42,925 bases of DNA, taken from Actinobacteria bacterium casp-actino2 (GTDB lineage: Bacteria > Actinomycetota > Acidimicrobiia > Acidimicrobiales > Ilumatobacteraceae). Numbering within the stretch: the first letter of the stretch is position 1; each line of letters opens with the position of its first letter. The DNA lies in assembly GCA_001510335.1 (NCBI GenBank), contig LFFB01000082.1:1-42925 (forward strand), read 5' to 3'. Positions 15,244 to 24,762 of this stretch are shown here, one piece after another. The notes beneath the pieces are model-generated. The model was not told the origin of the DNA and searched no databases. It was given only the letters and a program-made list of their open reading frames with translations. The position numbers and the translations under genes are program-made.

Positions 15244-16143
15244 ATGAATGATCTCCTGAACTCGAGCAGGGACGAACGCACGGCGGGTGGTGCAATCCTG
15301 ATGGATGGCAATCGGTTGCGCGATGAAATCGTGGCCAAGTTGGCTCAAACAATTGCGGCTGCGGGGTCGCCACCGGTGTGTTTGGCGACGGTTTTGGTCG
15401 GCGATGACGCGCCAAGCCAACGTTATGTGCGAAACAAGCATGTGCAGGCGGGTAAAGCAGGAATGCAGAGCCGAAACGAGATTTTGCCAGCCGATGCTGG
15501 GCAGGCCCAGGTGGAAGACGTTGTTAGTCGGTTAGCGCAAGATCCCCGTGTGCACGGGATTTTGGTGCAAAGTCCGCTGCCAAACGGCTATAACGAAGAA
15601 AAGGTTTTGTCACTGATCCCCGCCGATAAAGATGTTGACGGATTGACGTCGCAGTCAATGGGTCGACTCGTTCGTGGGTTGCCGGGCCTCGTGGGTTGTA
15701 CACCACTGGGCGTCATTCGTCTCTTAGAGCGATACGGCGTAGCGACGAGCGGTCGGCGCGCGGTGGTGATTGGCCGTTCAACTCTGGTGGGTTTGCCCCT
15801 GTCTTTGTTGTTGGTCCGTAAAGGAATCGATGCGACGGTGACGATTGCCCACAGTCGCACCGCCGATCTCATTGATGTGTGTCGAAATGCCGACATCGTT
15901 ATCGGGGCAGTGGGGCAGGCGCATCTGATAACTGCGGCTCATATCAAGCCAGGTGCGGCTGTCATTGATGTGGGCATTTCACGTACCGAAGCCGGAATCG
16001 TTGGCGATGTTGACTATGACGCAGTTCAGGCTGTGGCCGGGGCAATCACGCCGATGCCAGGAGGCACCGGACCGATGACGATTGCGTGTCTTCTCGAGAA
16101 CACTCTGTCGGCTGCTCGACTGCAGGGGGCGTTCCCCGGCTGA
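15244..16143 (+). CDS. folD: Methylenetetrahydrofolate dehydrogenase / methenyltetrahydrofolate cyclohydrolase
   Basis: FolD interconverts 5,10-methylene- and 10-formyl-tetrahydrofolate, supplying one-carbon units and NADPH. The 299 residues contain the catalytic YVRNK (Tyr61, Lys65), the LVQSPLPNG and DVDGLT motifs, the NADP loop VVIGRSTLVGLPLSLLL and the C-terminal PMPGGTGPMT. The domain proper begins near AILMDGNRLRDEIV, so about 17 N-terminal residues are extra. The start at 15244 is preferred because of the TAGCAT element seven bases upstream. The frame is open to a GTG at 15217, and the ATG at 15301 is another possible start. It lies immediately upstream of the ilvBNC promoter, whose -35 region overlaps the folD stop codon. 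Confidence 0.93.
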   Translation: MNDLLNSSRDERTAGGAILMDGNRLRDEIVAKLAQTIAAAGSPPVCLATVLVGDDAPSQRYVRNKHVQAGKAGMQSRNEILPADAGQAQVEDVVSRLAQDPRVHGILVQSPLPNGYNEEKVLSLIPADKDVDGLTSQSMGRLVRGLPGLVGCTPLGVIRLLERYGVATSGRRAVVIGRSTLVGLPLSLLLVRKGIDATVTIAHSRTADLIDVCRNADIVIGAVGQAHLITAAHIKPGAAVIDVGISRTEAGIVGDVDYDAVQAVAGAITPMPGGTGPMTIACLLENTLSAARLQGAFPG

Positions 16144-16169
16144 CATGAATGAGGCATTTCCTCTATAAA
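16140..16169 (+). promoter_or_regulatory. ilvBNC promoter
   Basis: CTGACA (16140-16145), 18 bases, TATAAA (16164-16169): a near-consensus vegetative promoter overlapping the end of folD. Transcription would begin near 16176, giving a leader of about 210 bases before ilvB. Confidence 0.6.
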
Positions 16170-16228
16170 TCGAGAATTTGAGGCCAAAGGTTGTCGTTAT
16201 TGAGGCCGAGATGGCACACTTGGGAACA

Positions 16229-16297
16229 ATGAGCGCCAACCTGACCTCTAAGACCTCGGTCCTAGTCGCCTCGTTCGCGCTCGTAGTAATCATCTGA
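16229..16297 (+). CDS. ilvB leader peptide (attenuation peptide)
   Basis: A 22-codon frame, too short for usual gene finding, that reads [20 protein letters not shown] and ends II-stop. Nine of the last twelve residues are Val, Leu, Ile or Ala, with the run Val-Leu-Val early and Leu-Val-Val-Ile-Ile just before the stop. GGGAA four bases before the ATG may aid initiation. It lies between the ilvBNC promoter and two hairpins, the classical layout of amino-acid attenuation: ribosomes short of charged tRNAs for branched-chain residues stall here and change the folding downstream. Leader peptides of this kind are known before ilvB in other Actinobacteria. Coding is inferred from composition and position. 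Confidence 0.8.
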   Translation: MSANLTSKTSVLVASFALVVII

Positions 16298-16321
16298 CGC
16301 ATTCGATCACTCGAATGCGTC
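16296..16321 (+). promoter_or_regulatory. Attenuator stem 1 following the leader peptide
   Basis: GACGCATTCGA, loop TCAC, TCGAATGCGTC: a perfect 11 bp stem whose first bases overlap the leader-peptide stop codon. A ribosome at the stop would melt its 5' arm, whereas one stalled several codons earlier would leave it largely free. It is thus placed to sense ribosome position. Confidence 0.7.
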
Positions 16322-16325
16322 GTAC

Positions 16326-16356
16326 GGCCTCCCAGATGGGGGGCCATTTCGCTTTT
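16326..16356 (+). terminator. Attenuator terminator hairpin of ilvBNC
   Basis: GGCCTCCC, loop AGAT, GGGGGGCC (one G-U pair), followed by ATTTCGCTTTT. This is a GC-rich 8 bp stem with an imperfect U-tract 33 bases before the ilvB ATG. Two upstream GAGGCC copies (16180-16185 and 16203-16208) could pair with its 5' arm (GGCCTC, 16326-16331) to form an anti-terminator. That pairing is a proposal. Confidence 0.65.
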
Positions 16357-16388
16357 GGGACTCGAACCTACAAGACACAGGAACCGAC

Positions 16389-18143
16389 ATGACAGAACAG
16401 ATCACTGGTGCTCAAGCGCTGATTCGGGCTCTCGAGCTTGAAAACGTTGACACCATCTTTGGTTTGCCAGGCGGATGCATTCTGCCGGCTTACGATCCGC
16501 TGCTCGACAGCCACATTCGTCATATCCTCGTTCGTCACGAACAGGGTGCTGGCCATATGGCCGAAGGCTATGCCCATGTCACTGGTCGTCCTGGAGTTGC
16601 TCTGGTGACCTCGGGTCCCGCAGCAACCAACATGGTGACGCCACTATGTGATGCCTACATGGACTCAATTCCGATGATCTGCATCACCGGTCAGGTTCCA
16701 ACGTCGGCCATCGGAACCGACGCTTTCCAAGAGTGCGACACCGTTGGTATTACGCGCAGCGTCACGAAGCACAATGAACTGATTATGTCAGCCGACGAGA
16801 TTCCTTTGATCGTCCGGCAGGCTTTCCATATCGCGACAACGGGTCGCCCGGGTCCGGTTTTGATTGACGTCCCGAAGGACTGTCTGCAAAACATGATGAC
16901 GTGGTATTGGCCAACCGATGAAGAGGTTCTTGAAAGTCTTCCGGGTTACAAGCCAAACACCAAGGGCCATTCACGCATGATCAAAGAAGCAGCGCGTCTT
17001 ATCCTTGATTCGAAGCAACCAGTTCTTTATGTCGGCGGCGGTGTCTTGAAAGCGCGTGCTGCCGATGCGTTGCGCGAACTTGCCGAACTAATTAATACGC
17101 CTGTTGTGACAACGTTGATGGCTCGCGGTGCATTCCCTGACAGTCATCCGTTGTGTCTTGGTATGCCAGGTATGCACGGTAATGCAACCGCAATCACGGC
17201 AATGCAAAAAAGTGATTTGTTGATCAACCTTGGTGCTCGTTTTGATGACCGCATCACTGGCAAGGTCAGCACCTTTGCGCCTGACGCGAAGATCATTCAC
17301 GTCGACATCGACCCAGCCGAACAAGGCAAGGTTCGTCGTCCAGATGTTCCGATTGTTGGCGACTGTCGTCTCGTGATCGAAGAACTTGTCAAGACCATCA
17401 AAGAGATGTTGGCCAATGGCGATGCTCAAACTGATATTTCTGCATGGAAGAGTCGCGTCAGCGGATGGCAAGAACAGTTCCCGTTGTTCTACTCGCCAAG
17501 TGAACCGGGTGAGGCTTTAAAACCGCAGTTTTGCCTAGAAAAATTGCATGAATTAGCTCCCGCCGGAACCATCCTGTGTTCGGGCGTTGGTCAGCACCAA
17601 ATGTTCTCGTCGCAGTTCTGGAAATTTGAAGAGCCATATACATGGGTGAACTCGGGCGGTCTTGGAACAATGGGCTTTTCAATTCCGGCTGCCATCGGTG
17701 CCAAGGTCGCACGCCCCGATCGCACAGTGTGGGCTGTTGACGGCGATGGTTGTTTCCAAATGACCGCACAAGAATTGGTGACGGCAAGCGTTGAACGTAT
17801 TCCGATCAAGGTCGCGATTATGAATAACTCATATCTCGGAATGGTTCGTCAGTGGCAAGAGATGTTCTACGACGAGCGTTATAGCGAGGTGTACTTGTCG
17901 CCAGAACTTCCCGATTTCGTGAAGTGGGCAGAAGCAATGGGCTGCGTCGGCATTCGCGTTGAGAGTCCCGAAGAAGTTGAACCAGCAATCGCCTTAGCAA
18001 ACAGCATCAATGATCGTTCGGTTGTTGTTGAGTTCCGCGTTGACGCCGGCGAAAAAGTTTTCCCGATGGTTCCCGCTGGTTTTGGTAACGACGATGTTCT
18101 CTTGCACCCGAATCAAAATGATCGAAGGGAGTTCTTGCGATGA
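16389..18143 (+). CDS. ilvB: Acetolactate synthase, large (catalytic) subunit
   Basis: This thiamine-diphosphate enzyme joins pyruvate with a second 2-oxo acid, the committed step to valine, leucine and isoleucine. The 584 residues follow the three-domain pattern. The catalytic Glu51 lies in [14 protein letters not shown]. The FAD-linked middle domain contains [14 protein letters not shown]. The ThDP motif begins at GDG 452-454 and ends at the NN of [11 protein letters not shown]. It starts 33 bases after an attenuator hairpin and overlaps ilvN by four bases (ATGA), so the subunits are translationally coupled. Flux here should respond to charged Val/Leu/Ile tRNAs through the leader peptide, and to valine through IlvN. 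Confidence 0.97.
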   Translation: MTEQITGAQALIRALELENVDTIFGLPGGCILPAYDPLLDSHIRHILVRHEQGAGHMAEGYAHVTGRPGVALVTSGPAATNMVTPLCDAYMDSIPMICITGQVPTSAIGTDAFQECDTVGITRSVTKHNELIMSADEIPLIVRQAFHIATTGRPGPVLIDVPKDCLQNMMTWYWPTDEEVLESLPGYKPNTKGHSRMIKEAARLILDSKQPVLYVGGGVLKARAADALRELAELINTPVVTTLMARGAFPDSHPLCLGMPGMHGNATAITAMQKSDLLINLGARFDDRITGKVSTFAPDAKIIHVDIDPAEQGKVRRPDVPIVGDCRLVIEELVKTIKEMLANGDAQTDISAWKSRVSGWQEQFPLFYSPSEPGEALKPQFCLEKLHELAPAGTILCSGVGQHQMFSSQFWKFEEPYTWVNSGGLGTMGFSIPAAIGAKVARPDRTVWAVDGDGCFQMTAQELVTASVERIPIKVAIMNNSYLGMVRQWQEMFYDERYSEVYLSPELPDFVKWAEAMGCVGIRVESPEEVEPAIALANSINDRSVVVEFRVDAGEKVFPMVPAGFGNDDVLLHPNQNDRREFLR

Positions 18144-18691
18144 GCATGACACCGAACACAACATCTATGCCGTCACATCACATCTTGTCGGTGCTTGTGC
18201 AAAACCGAGCCGGAGTCTTGGCTCGTGTTTCTAGCCTGTTCGCTCGACGCGGTTACAACATCTTCAGCTTGGCCGTCGCCCCGACCGAGGATCCTGACTT
18301 TTCACGGATCACGATCGTGGTTGACGTTGAGTCAGCCCCGCTCGAACAGATTGTGAAGCAGCTGTTCAAGCTCATTGATGTCGTCAAAATCAGCGAACTC
18401 GACCCCCGCCGCTCGGTGGAGCGCGAACTCATGATGGCCACTGTTCGAGTGGCCTCAGAGGACCGTGGGCAGGTCGTTGAACTGGCAAATATCTTCGAAG
18501 GCAAAATTTTGGCTGTAGGAACTGAGGCCATCACGGTGTCTTTGGACGGAAGTCCCGACAAACTTGACGACTTCGAGGAACTTCTTCGTGGTTACGGGAT
18601 TGTTGAACTTCAACGGACCGGCCGTGTGGCGCTTCCGAAACTCGACAAAGAGGCGCGAACGCGTTCTCACAAAAATGGAAAGGCAAGTTGA
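18140..18691 (+). CDS. ilvN: Acetolactate synthase, small (regulatory) subunit
   Basis: A 183-residue regulatory subunit that binds IlvB, raises its activity and confers feedback inhibition by valine. An N-terminal ACT domain begins after about ten variable residues with [21 protein letters not shown] and [16 protein letters not shown]. The C-terminal ALS-type ACT-like domain includes [11 protein letters not shown] and the [19 protein letters not shown] stretch. The first frame ATG overlaps the ilvB stop, and a later ATG at codon 3 or 10 is also possible. The ilvC gene starts four bases after its stop. Identification is secure. Confidence 0.96.
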   Translation: MSMTPNTTSMPSHHILSVLVQNRAGVLARVSSLFARRGYNIFSLAVAPTEDPDFSRITIVVDVESAPLEQIVKQLFKLIDVVKISELDPRRSVERELMMATVRVASEDRGQVVELANIFEGKILAVGTEAITVSLDGSPDKLDDFEELLRGYGIVELQRTGRVALPKLDKEARTRSHKNGKAS

Positions 18692-19723
<1,032 letters not shown>

Positions 19724-19764
19724 GCCGTTCTTAGCCAAAAATTTAGTAAAAAACTAATTCCGAC

Positions 19765-19793
19765 TTGTTTGGTCGGGAATTGACCGTTAGCGT
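19765..19793 (+). promoter_or_regulatory. Candidate metY promoter
   Basis: TTGTTT (19765-19770), 17 bases, TAGCGT (19788-19793). Spacing is ideal and both boxes are moderate matches. If used, transcription would start near 19800, inside the 5' arm of the hairpin at 19791-19824, so the hairpin would then act as DNA rather than RNA. Confidence 0.4.
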
Positions 19794-19824
19794 GCCCTCC
19801 TGAATTACTAACCAGGAGGGCACG
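19791..19824 (+). promoter_or_regulatory. Hairpin enclosing the metY ribosome-binding site
   Basis: CGTGCCCTCCTG, 10-base loop (AATTACTAAC), CAGGAGGGCACG: a perfect 12 bp stem. The 3' arm contains AGGAGG (19814-19819), eight bases before the metY ATG, a textbook Shine-Dalgarno site. In any transcript starting upstream of 19791 the site would be fully paired, so metY translation should be off unless something opens the stem. I could not match it to a known SAM riboswitch class. Confidence 0.7.
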
Positions 19825-19827
19825 ACT

Positions 19828-21141
19828 ATGTCGGCAGCAGAGTGGGGTTTTGAAACCCGTCAAATTCACATCGGTGGAGAACCCGATCCGACGACCGGTG
19901 CTCGCGCCGTTCCGATCTATCAGACCACCAGTTACGAATTCCGTGACGCACAGCACGCGGCGAATCTTTTTGCCCTTGCCGAAGTGGGCAACATCTACAC
20001 GCGCATTATGAACCCGACGCAATTGGCCGTTGAGTCACGCGTGAACTCGCTCGAAGGTGGTGTGACGACGGCCATTGGTTTGCCCGGAACATTGGTTGTG
20101 AGTTCGGGTCAGGCCGCCGAGACCTTGGCGATTCTCACTTTGGCCGAAGCTGGCGATCACATTGTTGCTTCGCCATCGTTGTACGGCGGTACCTACAACT
20201 TGTTGCACTACACACTCCCAAAGATGGGCATTGCCGTTTCGTTTGTTGACGATCCGCACGATCTTGCACAGTGGAAGGCCGCTGTTCGGCCGAACACCAA
20301 GGCGTTCTATGGCGAAGTGTTGGCCAACCCACGTAACGATGTGTTCGACATTGAAGGTGTTTCAAAGGTTGCGCACGAAGCTGGTGTTCCGTTGATTGTT
20401 GACAACACCGTACCGACCGCTTACGGCATTCGTCCACTCGAGTGGGGTGCCGACATTGTTGTGCAGTCGCTCACCAAGTTTGTTGGTGGACACGGAACTT
20501 CAGTTGCTGGTTCAATCACCGATGGCGGAAAGTTTGATTTCTCGGCTTCTGGTCGTTTCCCGAATTTCACCGAGCCCGACCCGAGCTACCACGGTTTGGC
20601 ATACTGGCCTGCACTTGGTGCTGGCTCGTACATCTTGAAGGCCCGCGTGCAGCTGTTGCGCGACCTCGGTATGGCGGTATCGCCGTTCAATGCCTTCTTG
20701 TTGTTGCAGGGTCTCGAAACCTTGTCGCTGCGCATGGAGCGTCACTGGAGCAATGCTCAAGCAGTTGGCGAGTTCCTTGACAAGCATCCGCAAGTTGAGA
20801 GCGTGAACTATGCCGGCTTGACGAGTAGTCCGTGGCACGATCGTGCCAAGAAGTACTTCGGTGGCCGCGGCTACGGTTCGGTTTTGGCGTTCAACATCAA
20901 GGGTGGACGTGAGGCTGGCGAAAAGTTTGTTGCTGGTCTGCAGTTGCACAGCCATGTTGCCAACATCGGTGACGTGCGCAGCTTGGTGATTCAGCCGTCA
21001 AGTACGACACACAGCCAGTTGACCGCTGAGGAGCAGGTTGCTTCAGGCGTGAATCCTGGACTCCTGCGTTTGAGTGTGGGTCTCGAGTCGATCAAGGACA
21101 TCTTGGCCGACCTCGAAATCGGTTTCGCCGCCGCCAAGTAA
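19828..21141 (+). CDS. metY: O-acetylhomoserine sulfhydrylase (PLP-dependent Cys/Met metabolism enzyme)
   Basis: MetY makes homocysteine from O-acetylhomoserine and sulfide, an alternative to trans-sulfuration in methionine synthesis. The 437 residues carry the PLP lysine in SLTKFVGGHG (Lys217), the VDNTVPTAYG aspartate loop near 192, and the C-terminal NIGDVRSLVIQPSSTTHSQL typical of MetY. Between LEGGV (about 79) and SSGQAAET (about 92) it has around nine residues more (TTAIGLPGTLVV) than the corynebacterial enzyme as I recall it. O-succinylhomoserine specificity (MetZ) is the alternative, but the length and the THSQL end favour MetY. The ribosome-binding site is buried in a strong hairpin. 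A 49 bp palindromic repeat follows 24 bases after the stop. Confidence 0.93.
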   Translation: MSAAEWGFETRQIHIGGEPDPTTGARAVPIYQTTSYEFRDAQHAANLFALAEVGNIYTRIMNPTQLAVESRVNSLEGGVTTAIGLPGTLVVSSGQAAETLAILTLAEAGDHIVASPSLYGGTYNLLHYTLPKMGIAVSFVDDPHDLAQWKAAVRPNTKAFYGEVLANPRNDVFDIEGVSKVAHEAGVPLIVDNTVPTAYGIRPLEWGADIVVQSLTKFVGGHGTSVAGSITDGGKFDFSASGRFPNFTEPDPSYHGLAYWPALGAGSYILKARVQLLRDLGMAVSPFNAFLLLQGLETLSLRMERHWSNAQAVGEFLDKHPQVESVNYAGLTSSPWHDRAKKYFGGRGYGSVLAFNIKGGREAGEKFVAGLQLHSHVANIGDVRSLVIQPSSTTHSQLTAEEQVASGVNPGLLRLSVGLESIKDILADLEIGFAAAK

Positions 21142-21164
21142 CCCATCTCACCGTCGCTTTTTCC

Positions 21165-21213
21165 CCACTTTGGAATTTAGTTGCCGCCTAGCGGCAGGCA
21201 TATTCCAAAGTGG
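21165..21213. repeat. 49 bp palindromic repeat, copy B
   Basis: CCACTTTGGAAT (21165-21176) and ATTCCAAAGTGG (21202-21213) form a perfect 12 bp outer stem. Inside lies TGCCGC / GCGGCA (21182-21187 and 21191-21196). Same length and arms as copy A at 11226-11274; only the linkers differ. It again lies between converging genes, metY and the PAC2 gene. Confidence 0.85.
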
Positions 21214-21245
21214 CGGAATTGCGTTGGTGTTCGTGTTGGGTTTGG

Positions 21246-22112
21246 TTAGTCGGGGCGGTTGTCGTCGAGGAACTTCTGGAACTCAGCCGCTAAATCGTCA
21301 CCCGAGGGGATGAGTTCTTCGGCGCGCCGATCAAACTCAAGTTCGAGCATCTGTACATATCGCAACGCTCGATCGTCTTCGGACACGGCGTCATCATGAA
21401 GTGAGCGCCAACGTTCCATATCTTCTTCAAGTTCACCATGTCGCGTCGGCACTCCCAAGACATGCTCAAGTTGGCGCAACAAAGCTGCTGAAGCTTGTGG
21501 ATGTTCGGCATTTCCTAAATAGTGGGGGACCCCAACTCGTAGCGAAATCGCCGGCAACTCCTCGCGTTCAAATTCGGTTTGCATAACGCCGACCACACCA
21601 GTGATTCCTTGATACGACGGACGCGATAGGCCAAGAGTTCGGGCCAACTGCGGATCGACCGTGCTGCCAACGACAAACGGCGTACGCGTATGTGGAACCG
21701 TGTCGGCTGACGCACCAACAGTCACTATTGCCTCACATCCAAGCCGTGAGTATGCGGCAACAACACATCGCACAAATGTGTGCCAACGAATATGGGGCTC
21801 GACACCAGACATCACCACGATGTCGCGTGAAAACTCGGGGAATCGCAACGCAATGATTTCATTGGTCGGCCACTCAATGACGCGCTCGTGTTCGTCGTCG
21901 ATTCGAATCTCGGGACGAATTTGTGTGAAGTCGTAAAACGGATCGCAATCAATCGATGCGACGATTTCAGCAGCGTTGTGTCGGACCAGATGTTCAATCG
22001 CAGATGTTGCGACACCGGCGGCATCAAACCAGCCAGTAAAGGCCACCACCATGACGGGACGGCGCAGTGGCGCTGCCAAACCTTCCCAGATCAAGACATC
22101 GGCGACTTCCAT
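21246..22112 (-). CDS. PAC2 family protein (proteasome-assembly-chaperone-like)
   Basis: A 288-residue protein of the PAC2 family, widespread and single-copy in Actinobacteria. Visible features are the opening strand PVMVVAFTGWFDAAGVATSAI, the DPFYDFTQIRPEIRI segment that is strongly conserved in this family, and the GASADTVPHTRTP loop. The last 60 residues are acidic and probably form a helical tail (ELEEDMERW, LELEFDRRAEELIPS). Its biochemical role is unknown in bacteria. The frame is open to 22154, but the ATG at 22112, just after the serC stop, avoids a long overlap and gives the normal MEVADVLIWEG start. Downstream partner of serC on the minus strand. Confidence 0.85.
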   Translation of the reverse strand: MEVADVLIWEGLAAPLRRPVMVVAFTGWFDAAGVATSAIEHLVRHNAAEIVASIDCDPFYDFTQIRPEIRIDDEHERVIEWPTNEIIALRFPEFSRDIVVMSGVEPHIRWHTFVRCVVAAYSRLGCEAIVTVGASADTVPHTRTPFVVGSTVDPQLARTLGLSRPSYQGITGVVGVMQTEFEREELPAISLRVGVPHYLGNAEHPQASAALLRQLEHVLGVPTRHGELEEDMERWRSLHDDAVSEDDRALRYVQMLELEFDRRAEELIPSGDDLAAEFQKFLDDNRPD

Positions 22113-22122
22113 TCCTAGAGTC

Positions 22123-23271
22123 TCACCCGCGCAATGCCTCAACCACAACGTCAATGCATGCCGTCAGGGCTTGAACATCTTCGGGATCAATCGCTGGGAA
22201 CATGCCAACTCGTATCTGATTACGCCCCAATTTGCGGTAGCTGTCGGTATCAACAACTCCATTTGCCCGCAAAGCAGCGCACACGTCATTGGCGTCAACT
22301 CCGCCGTCGGCTACCGCGGCAATGTCGATAGTTCCGACAACCTGCGAGCGCTGGGCGGAATTACTCACGAATGGAGTGGCCCAATCGCGTGACTCGGCCC
22401 ATGAATACAAGATGGACGATGATTGAGCCGAGCGGGCATTGCATGCGCTTAATCCACCGATTTCATTCATCCACTTCACTTGTGCATCAAGCATGACCAA
22501 GGTGGCGAGTGCGGGCGTGTTGTAGGTCTGATTCGCCTTGCTGTTGTCAAGTGCGATCTTCAGGTCAAGCGATGCGGGGATCCAGCGCTTCGATGCCGAA
22601 ATTTTCTCAATTCGCTCTAGTGCGCGTGGTGAACAGGCGGCAAACCACAAGCCGCCGTCGGATGCGAAACACTTTTGCGGAGCGAAGTAGTAAACATCGA
22701 CTTCGGATGGATTCCAGAGCAAGCCACCAGCTGCCGACGTTGCATCAACGACCACCAAAGCATCGCCACTGTCTGTTGGGCGCACGAGGGGCATCATGAC
22801 GCCAGTGGATGTCTCATTATGTGTGAAGGCGTAGGTATCGACACCGGCTTGTGCGGTTGCGGTTGGATGAGTGCCAGGGTCGGTCTTGATCACGGTCGGA
22901 TCGCCCAAATGCGGTGCAGCGGCAACGGCTTCGGCAAACTTTGATGAGAACTCGCCAAACACCAAGTGTTGACTATGGCTTTCAACAAGTCCGAAAGTTG
23001 CTACATCCCAAAAAACTGTCGAGCCACCGTTGCCAAGAACGATCTCCCAGTTGTCAGGAAGGCCAAACAGTTGGGACAAACCTGAACGAACTGAACCCAC
23101 CAGATTTTTGATGGGTGCTTGGCGGTGTGACGTACCCATCAGGGCTGGACCGGCTGCAGCCAGGGCCGCGATCTGTTCGGGGCGAATCTTCGAAGGTCCG
23201 CAACCGAAGCGACCGTCGGCTGGCAAAAGATTGGAAGAAATACGAATTGATCGGGGGTCAGTAATGCTCAC
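22123..23271 (-). CDS. serC: Phosphoserine aminotransferase (mycobacterial type)
   Basis: SerC transfers an amino group from glutamate to 3-phosphohydroxypyruvate in serine synthesis, using PLP. The 382-residue sequence opens with the [15 protein letters not shown] motif and [11 protein letters not shown], features of the actinobacterial form. The PLP lysine is Lys200 in [16 protein letters not shown], and [13 protein letters not shown] is also conserved. The start is a GTG; no other usable start is nearby. Only 18 bases separate it from the ATG I favour for the divergent aminotransferase, so the two promoters must overlap. The PAC2 gene follows 10 bases after the serC stop and is probably co-transcribed. 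Confidence 0.95.
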   Translation of the reverse strand: MSITDPRSIRISSNLLPADGRFGCGPSKIRPEQIAALAAAGPALMGTSHRQAPIKNLVGSVRSGLSQLFGLPDNWEIVLGNGGSTVFWDVATFGLVESHSQHLVFGEFSSKFAEAVAAAPHLGDPTVIKTDPGTHPTATAQAGVDTYAFTHNETSTGVMMPLVRPTDSGDALVVVDATSAAGGLLWNPSEVDVYYFAPQKCFASDGGLWFAACSPRALERIEKISASKRWIPASLDLKIALDNSKANQTYNTPALATLVMLDAQVKWMNEIGGLSACNARSAQSSSILYSWAESRDWATPFVSNSAQRSQVVGTIDIAAVADGGVDANDVCAALRANGVVDTDSYRKLGRNQIRVGMFPAIDPEDVQALTACIDVVVEALRG

Positions 23272-23276
23272 TGTCT

Positions 23277-23282
23277 TAGCAT
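23277..23282 (+). promoter_or_regulatory. Candidate -10 element (TAGCAT) of a leaderless aminotransferase promoter
   Basis: TAGCAT is followed by seven bases and the ATG at 23290, the same layout as folD. It overlaps the earlier ATG at 23281, which argues that 23290 is the real start. Confidence 0.45.
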
Positions 23283-23289
23283 GGCAGGC

Positions 23290-24504
23290 ATGAGTTCGTC
23301 ACCCCAAAGCAAGCGCACATCTTCTCGTCTCGCAGCCATCGCTGAATCGGCAACTTTGGCTGTTGATGCCAAAGCCAAGGCCCTGAAAGCTGCTGGCGAA
23401 AACGTGATTGGTTTCGGCGCCGGCGAGCCCGACTTCCCGACGCCAGAGCACATTGTTGAGGCAGCAGTGAAGGCTTGTCGCGACCCGAAGATGCATCGTT
23501 ACACGCCCGCGGCCGGACTACCTGAATTGCGTGAGGCAATCGCTGCGAAGACTTTGCGCGACAGTGGCTTTGAGGCAACTGCCAATCAAGTGCTCGTCAC
23601 GAACGGTGGCAAGCACGCTGTGTTCACCGCGTTCGCTGCATTGTGCGACCCAGGCGATGAAGTGATTGTTCCCGCGCCTTATTGGACGACGTATCCCGAA
23701 GCAGTCACTCTGGCTGGGGGAGTTCCTGTTGTCGTTGACACGACCGAAGAAACTGGATTCCGTGTCACGGTTGAACAACTTGAAAAGGCACTCACAAAGC
23801 GCACGAAAGTATTGTTGTTTGTGTCGCCTGATAACCCATCGGGTTCGGTGTATCCACCCGAAGAAGTGAAAGCCATTGGCGAGTGGGCCGTGTCACGTGG
23901 CATCTGGGTGATCACCGACGAAATTTACGAGCACCTCACCTACGGTCAACATAAATTCACGAGCATGCCGACGCTTGTTCCCGAATTGGCGAATCAGTGT
24001 GTGATCGTTAATGGCGTCGCAAAAACCTATGCCATGACTGGTTGGCGCGTTGGCTGGATGATCGGGCCATCAGATGTGATGAAGGCATCAATCAACTTCC
24101 AAAGTCATGCCACATCAAACGTCAACAACGTTGCGCAAGCAGCTGCACTCGCAGCTATCGCCGGAGACTTATCTGCCGTATCAATGATGCGCGAAGCATT
24201 TGAACGTCGTGGTCGCACGATGCACCGCATGTTGAACGACATTCCTGGTATTACCTGTCTTGAACCAGAAGGTGCGTTTTATTGCTACCCGAACGTGACT
24301 GGCTTAATTGGTAAGACCTTCAATGGCAAGACTGCGAACAACAGCATGGAGCTAGCCGACATTATTTTGTCAGAAGTGAAAGTGGCAATCGTTCCGGGTG
24401 AAGCATTCGGGACATCTGGCTATGCACGATTCTCATTTGCGCTTGGTGACGCCGATCTTGAAGAAGGCATTCGACGAATCGCTGATTTGGTGGCGCGCTC
24501 TTAA
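23290..24504 (+). CDS. Aspartate/aromatic aminotransferase (class I PLP)
   Basis: A 404-residue fold-type I aminotransferase of the AspC Ib group. Key positions: [13 protein letters not shown] for substrate binding near residue 40, [20 protein letters not shown] with the PLP-contacting Asp and Tyr, the Schiff-base lysine Lys245 in [17 protein letters not shown], and the substrate arginine in YARFSFAL. It most likely interconverts aspartate and oxaloacetate; activity on aromatic acids or prephenate is common in this group and cannot be excluded. The nine extra bases to the ATG at 23281 are conceivable. Divergent from serC with a very short shared promoter, joining two amino-acid transamination genes at one control point. 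Confidence 0.92.
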   Translation: MSSSPQSKRTSSRLAAIAESATLAVDAKAKALKAAGENVIGFGAGEPDFPTPEHIVEAAVKACRDPKMHRYTPAAGLPELREAIAAKTLRDSGFEATANQVLVTNGGKHAVFTAFAALCDPGDEVIVPAPYWTTYPEAVTLAGGVPVVVDTTEETGFRVTVEQLEKALTKRTKVLLFVSPDNPSGSVYPPEEVKAIGEWAVSRGIWVITDEIYEHLTYGQHKFTSMPTLVPELANQCVIVNGVAKTYAMTGWRVGWMIGPSDVMKASINFQSHATSNVNNVAQAAALAAIAGDLSAVSMMREAFERRGRTMHRMLNDIPGITCLEPEGAFYCYPNVTGLIGKTFNGKTANNSMELADIILSEVKVAIVPGEAFGTSGYARFSFALGDADLEEGIRRIADLVARS

Positions 24505-24563
24505 CAAATTGTTGAACGCGAGTACTTCATGTGTTAGGTTCACTTCGTCGGCAATAGTCGACA

Positions 24564-24666
24564 CATACAGAAAACAGCGAAGTCCGGTGAGATCCCGGCA
24601 CTGTCCCGCAACGGTTGTGTAGCAAACGAGAGTTTTGCTAACGAGTCCGGTCGCCTGATCTGTATG
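24564..24666 (+). promoter_or_regulatory. Cobalamin (adenosylcobalamin) riboswitch
   Basis: The B12 element core is clear: GAAGTCCGGTGAGATCCCGG at 24579-24598, then CACTGTCCCGCAACGG, and the B12-box-like GAGTCCGGTCGCCTGATC near 24643-24660. A closing stem pairs CATACAG (24564-24570) with CTGTATG (24660-24666), and a side hairpin pairs AGCAAA with TTTGCT (24621-24640). It precedes btuFCD, so bound cobalamin should shut off cobalamin import. The promoter is probably around 24510-24540 (TAGGTT at 24535). The expression platform is likely the hairpin at 24734-24758. Confidence 0.92.
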
Positions 24667-24733
24667 CGATATCAACCCTCGAGGCAAGGGCGGATCGCGC
24701 AGGATTGGCTTGTCCTTTCTTCGCACTCCTCTT

Positions 24734-24758
24734 GCTTCCTCAAAGCAATGGAGGAAGC
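24734..24758 (+). promoter_or_regulatory. Shine-Dalgarno-sequestering hairpin of btuF (riboswitch expression platform)
   Basis: GCTTCCTC pairs perfectly with GAGGAAGC (24751-24758), enclosing nine bases. The 3' arm includes most of the GGAGG ribosome-binding site (24750-24754), nine bases before the btuF ATG. This supports translational control by the upstream cobalamin aptamer. Confidence 0.65.
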
Positions 24759-24762
24759 TTTC

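Noticed and set aside
19724-19827. SAM riboswitch before metY
   Set aside because: The 104-base leader contains no sequence I can match to SAM-I/IV, SAM-II/V or SAM-III cores; only the Shine-Dalgarno hairpin is evident.
24664-24762. N-terminal extension of btuF into the riboswitch
   Set aside because: The ATG at 24763 has a strong ribosome-binding site and begins a proper lipoprotein signal peptide; the extension covers the riboswitch closing stem.
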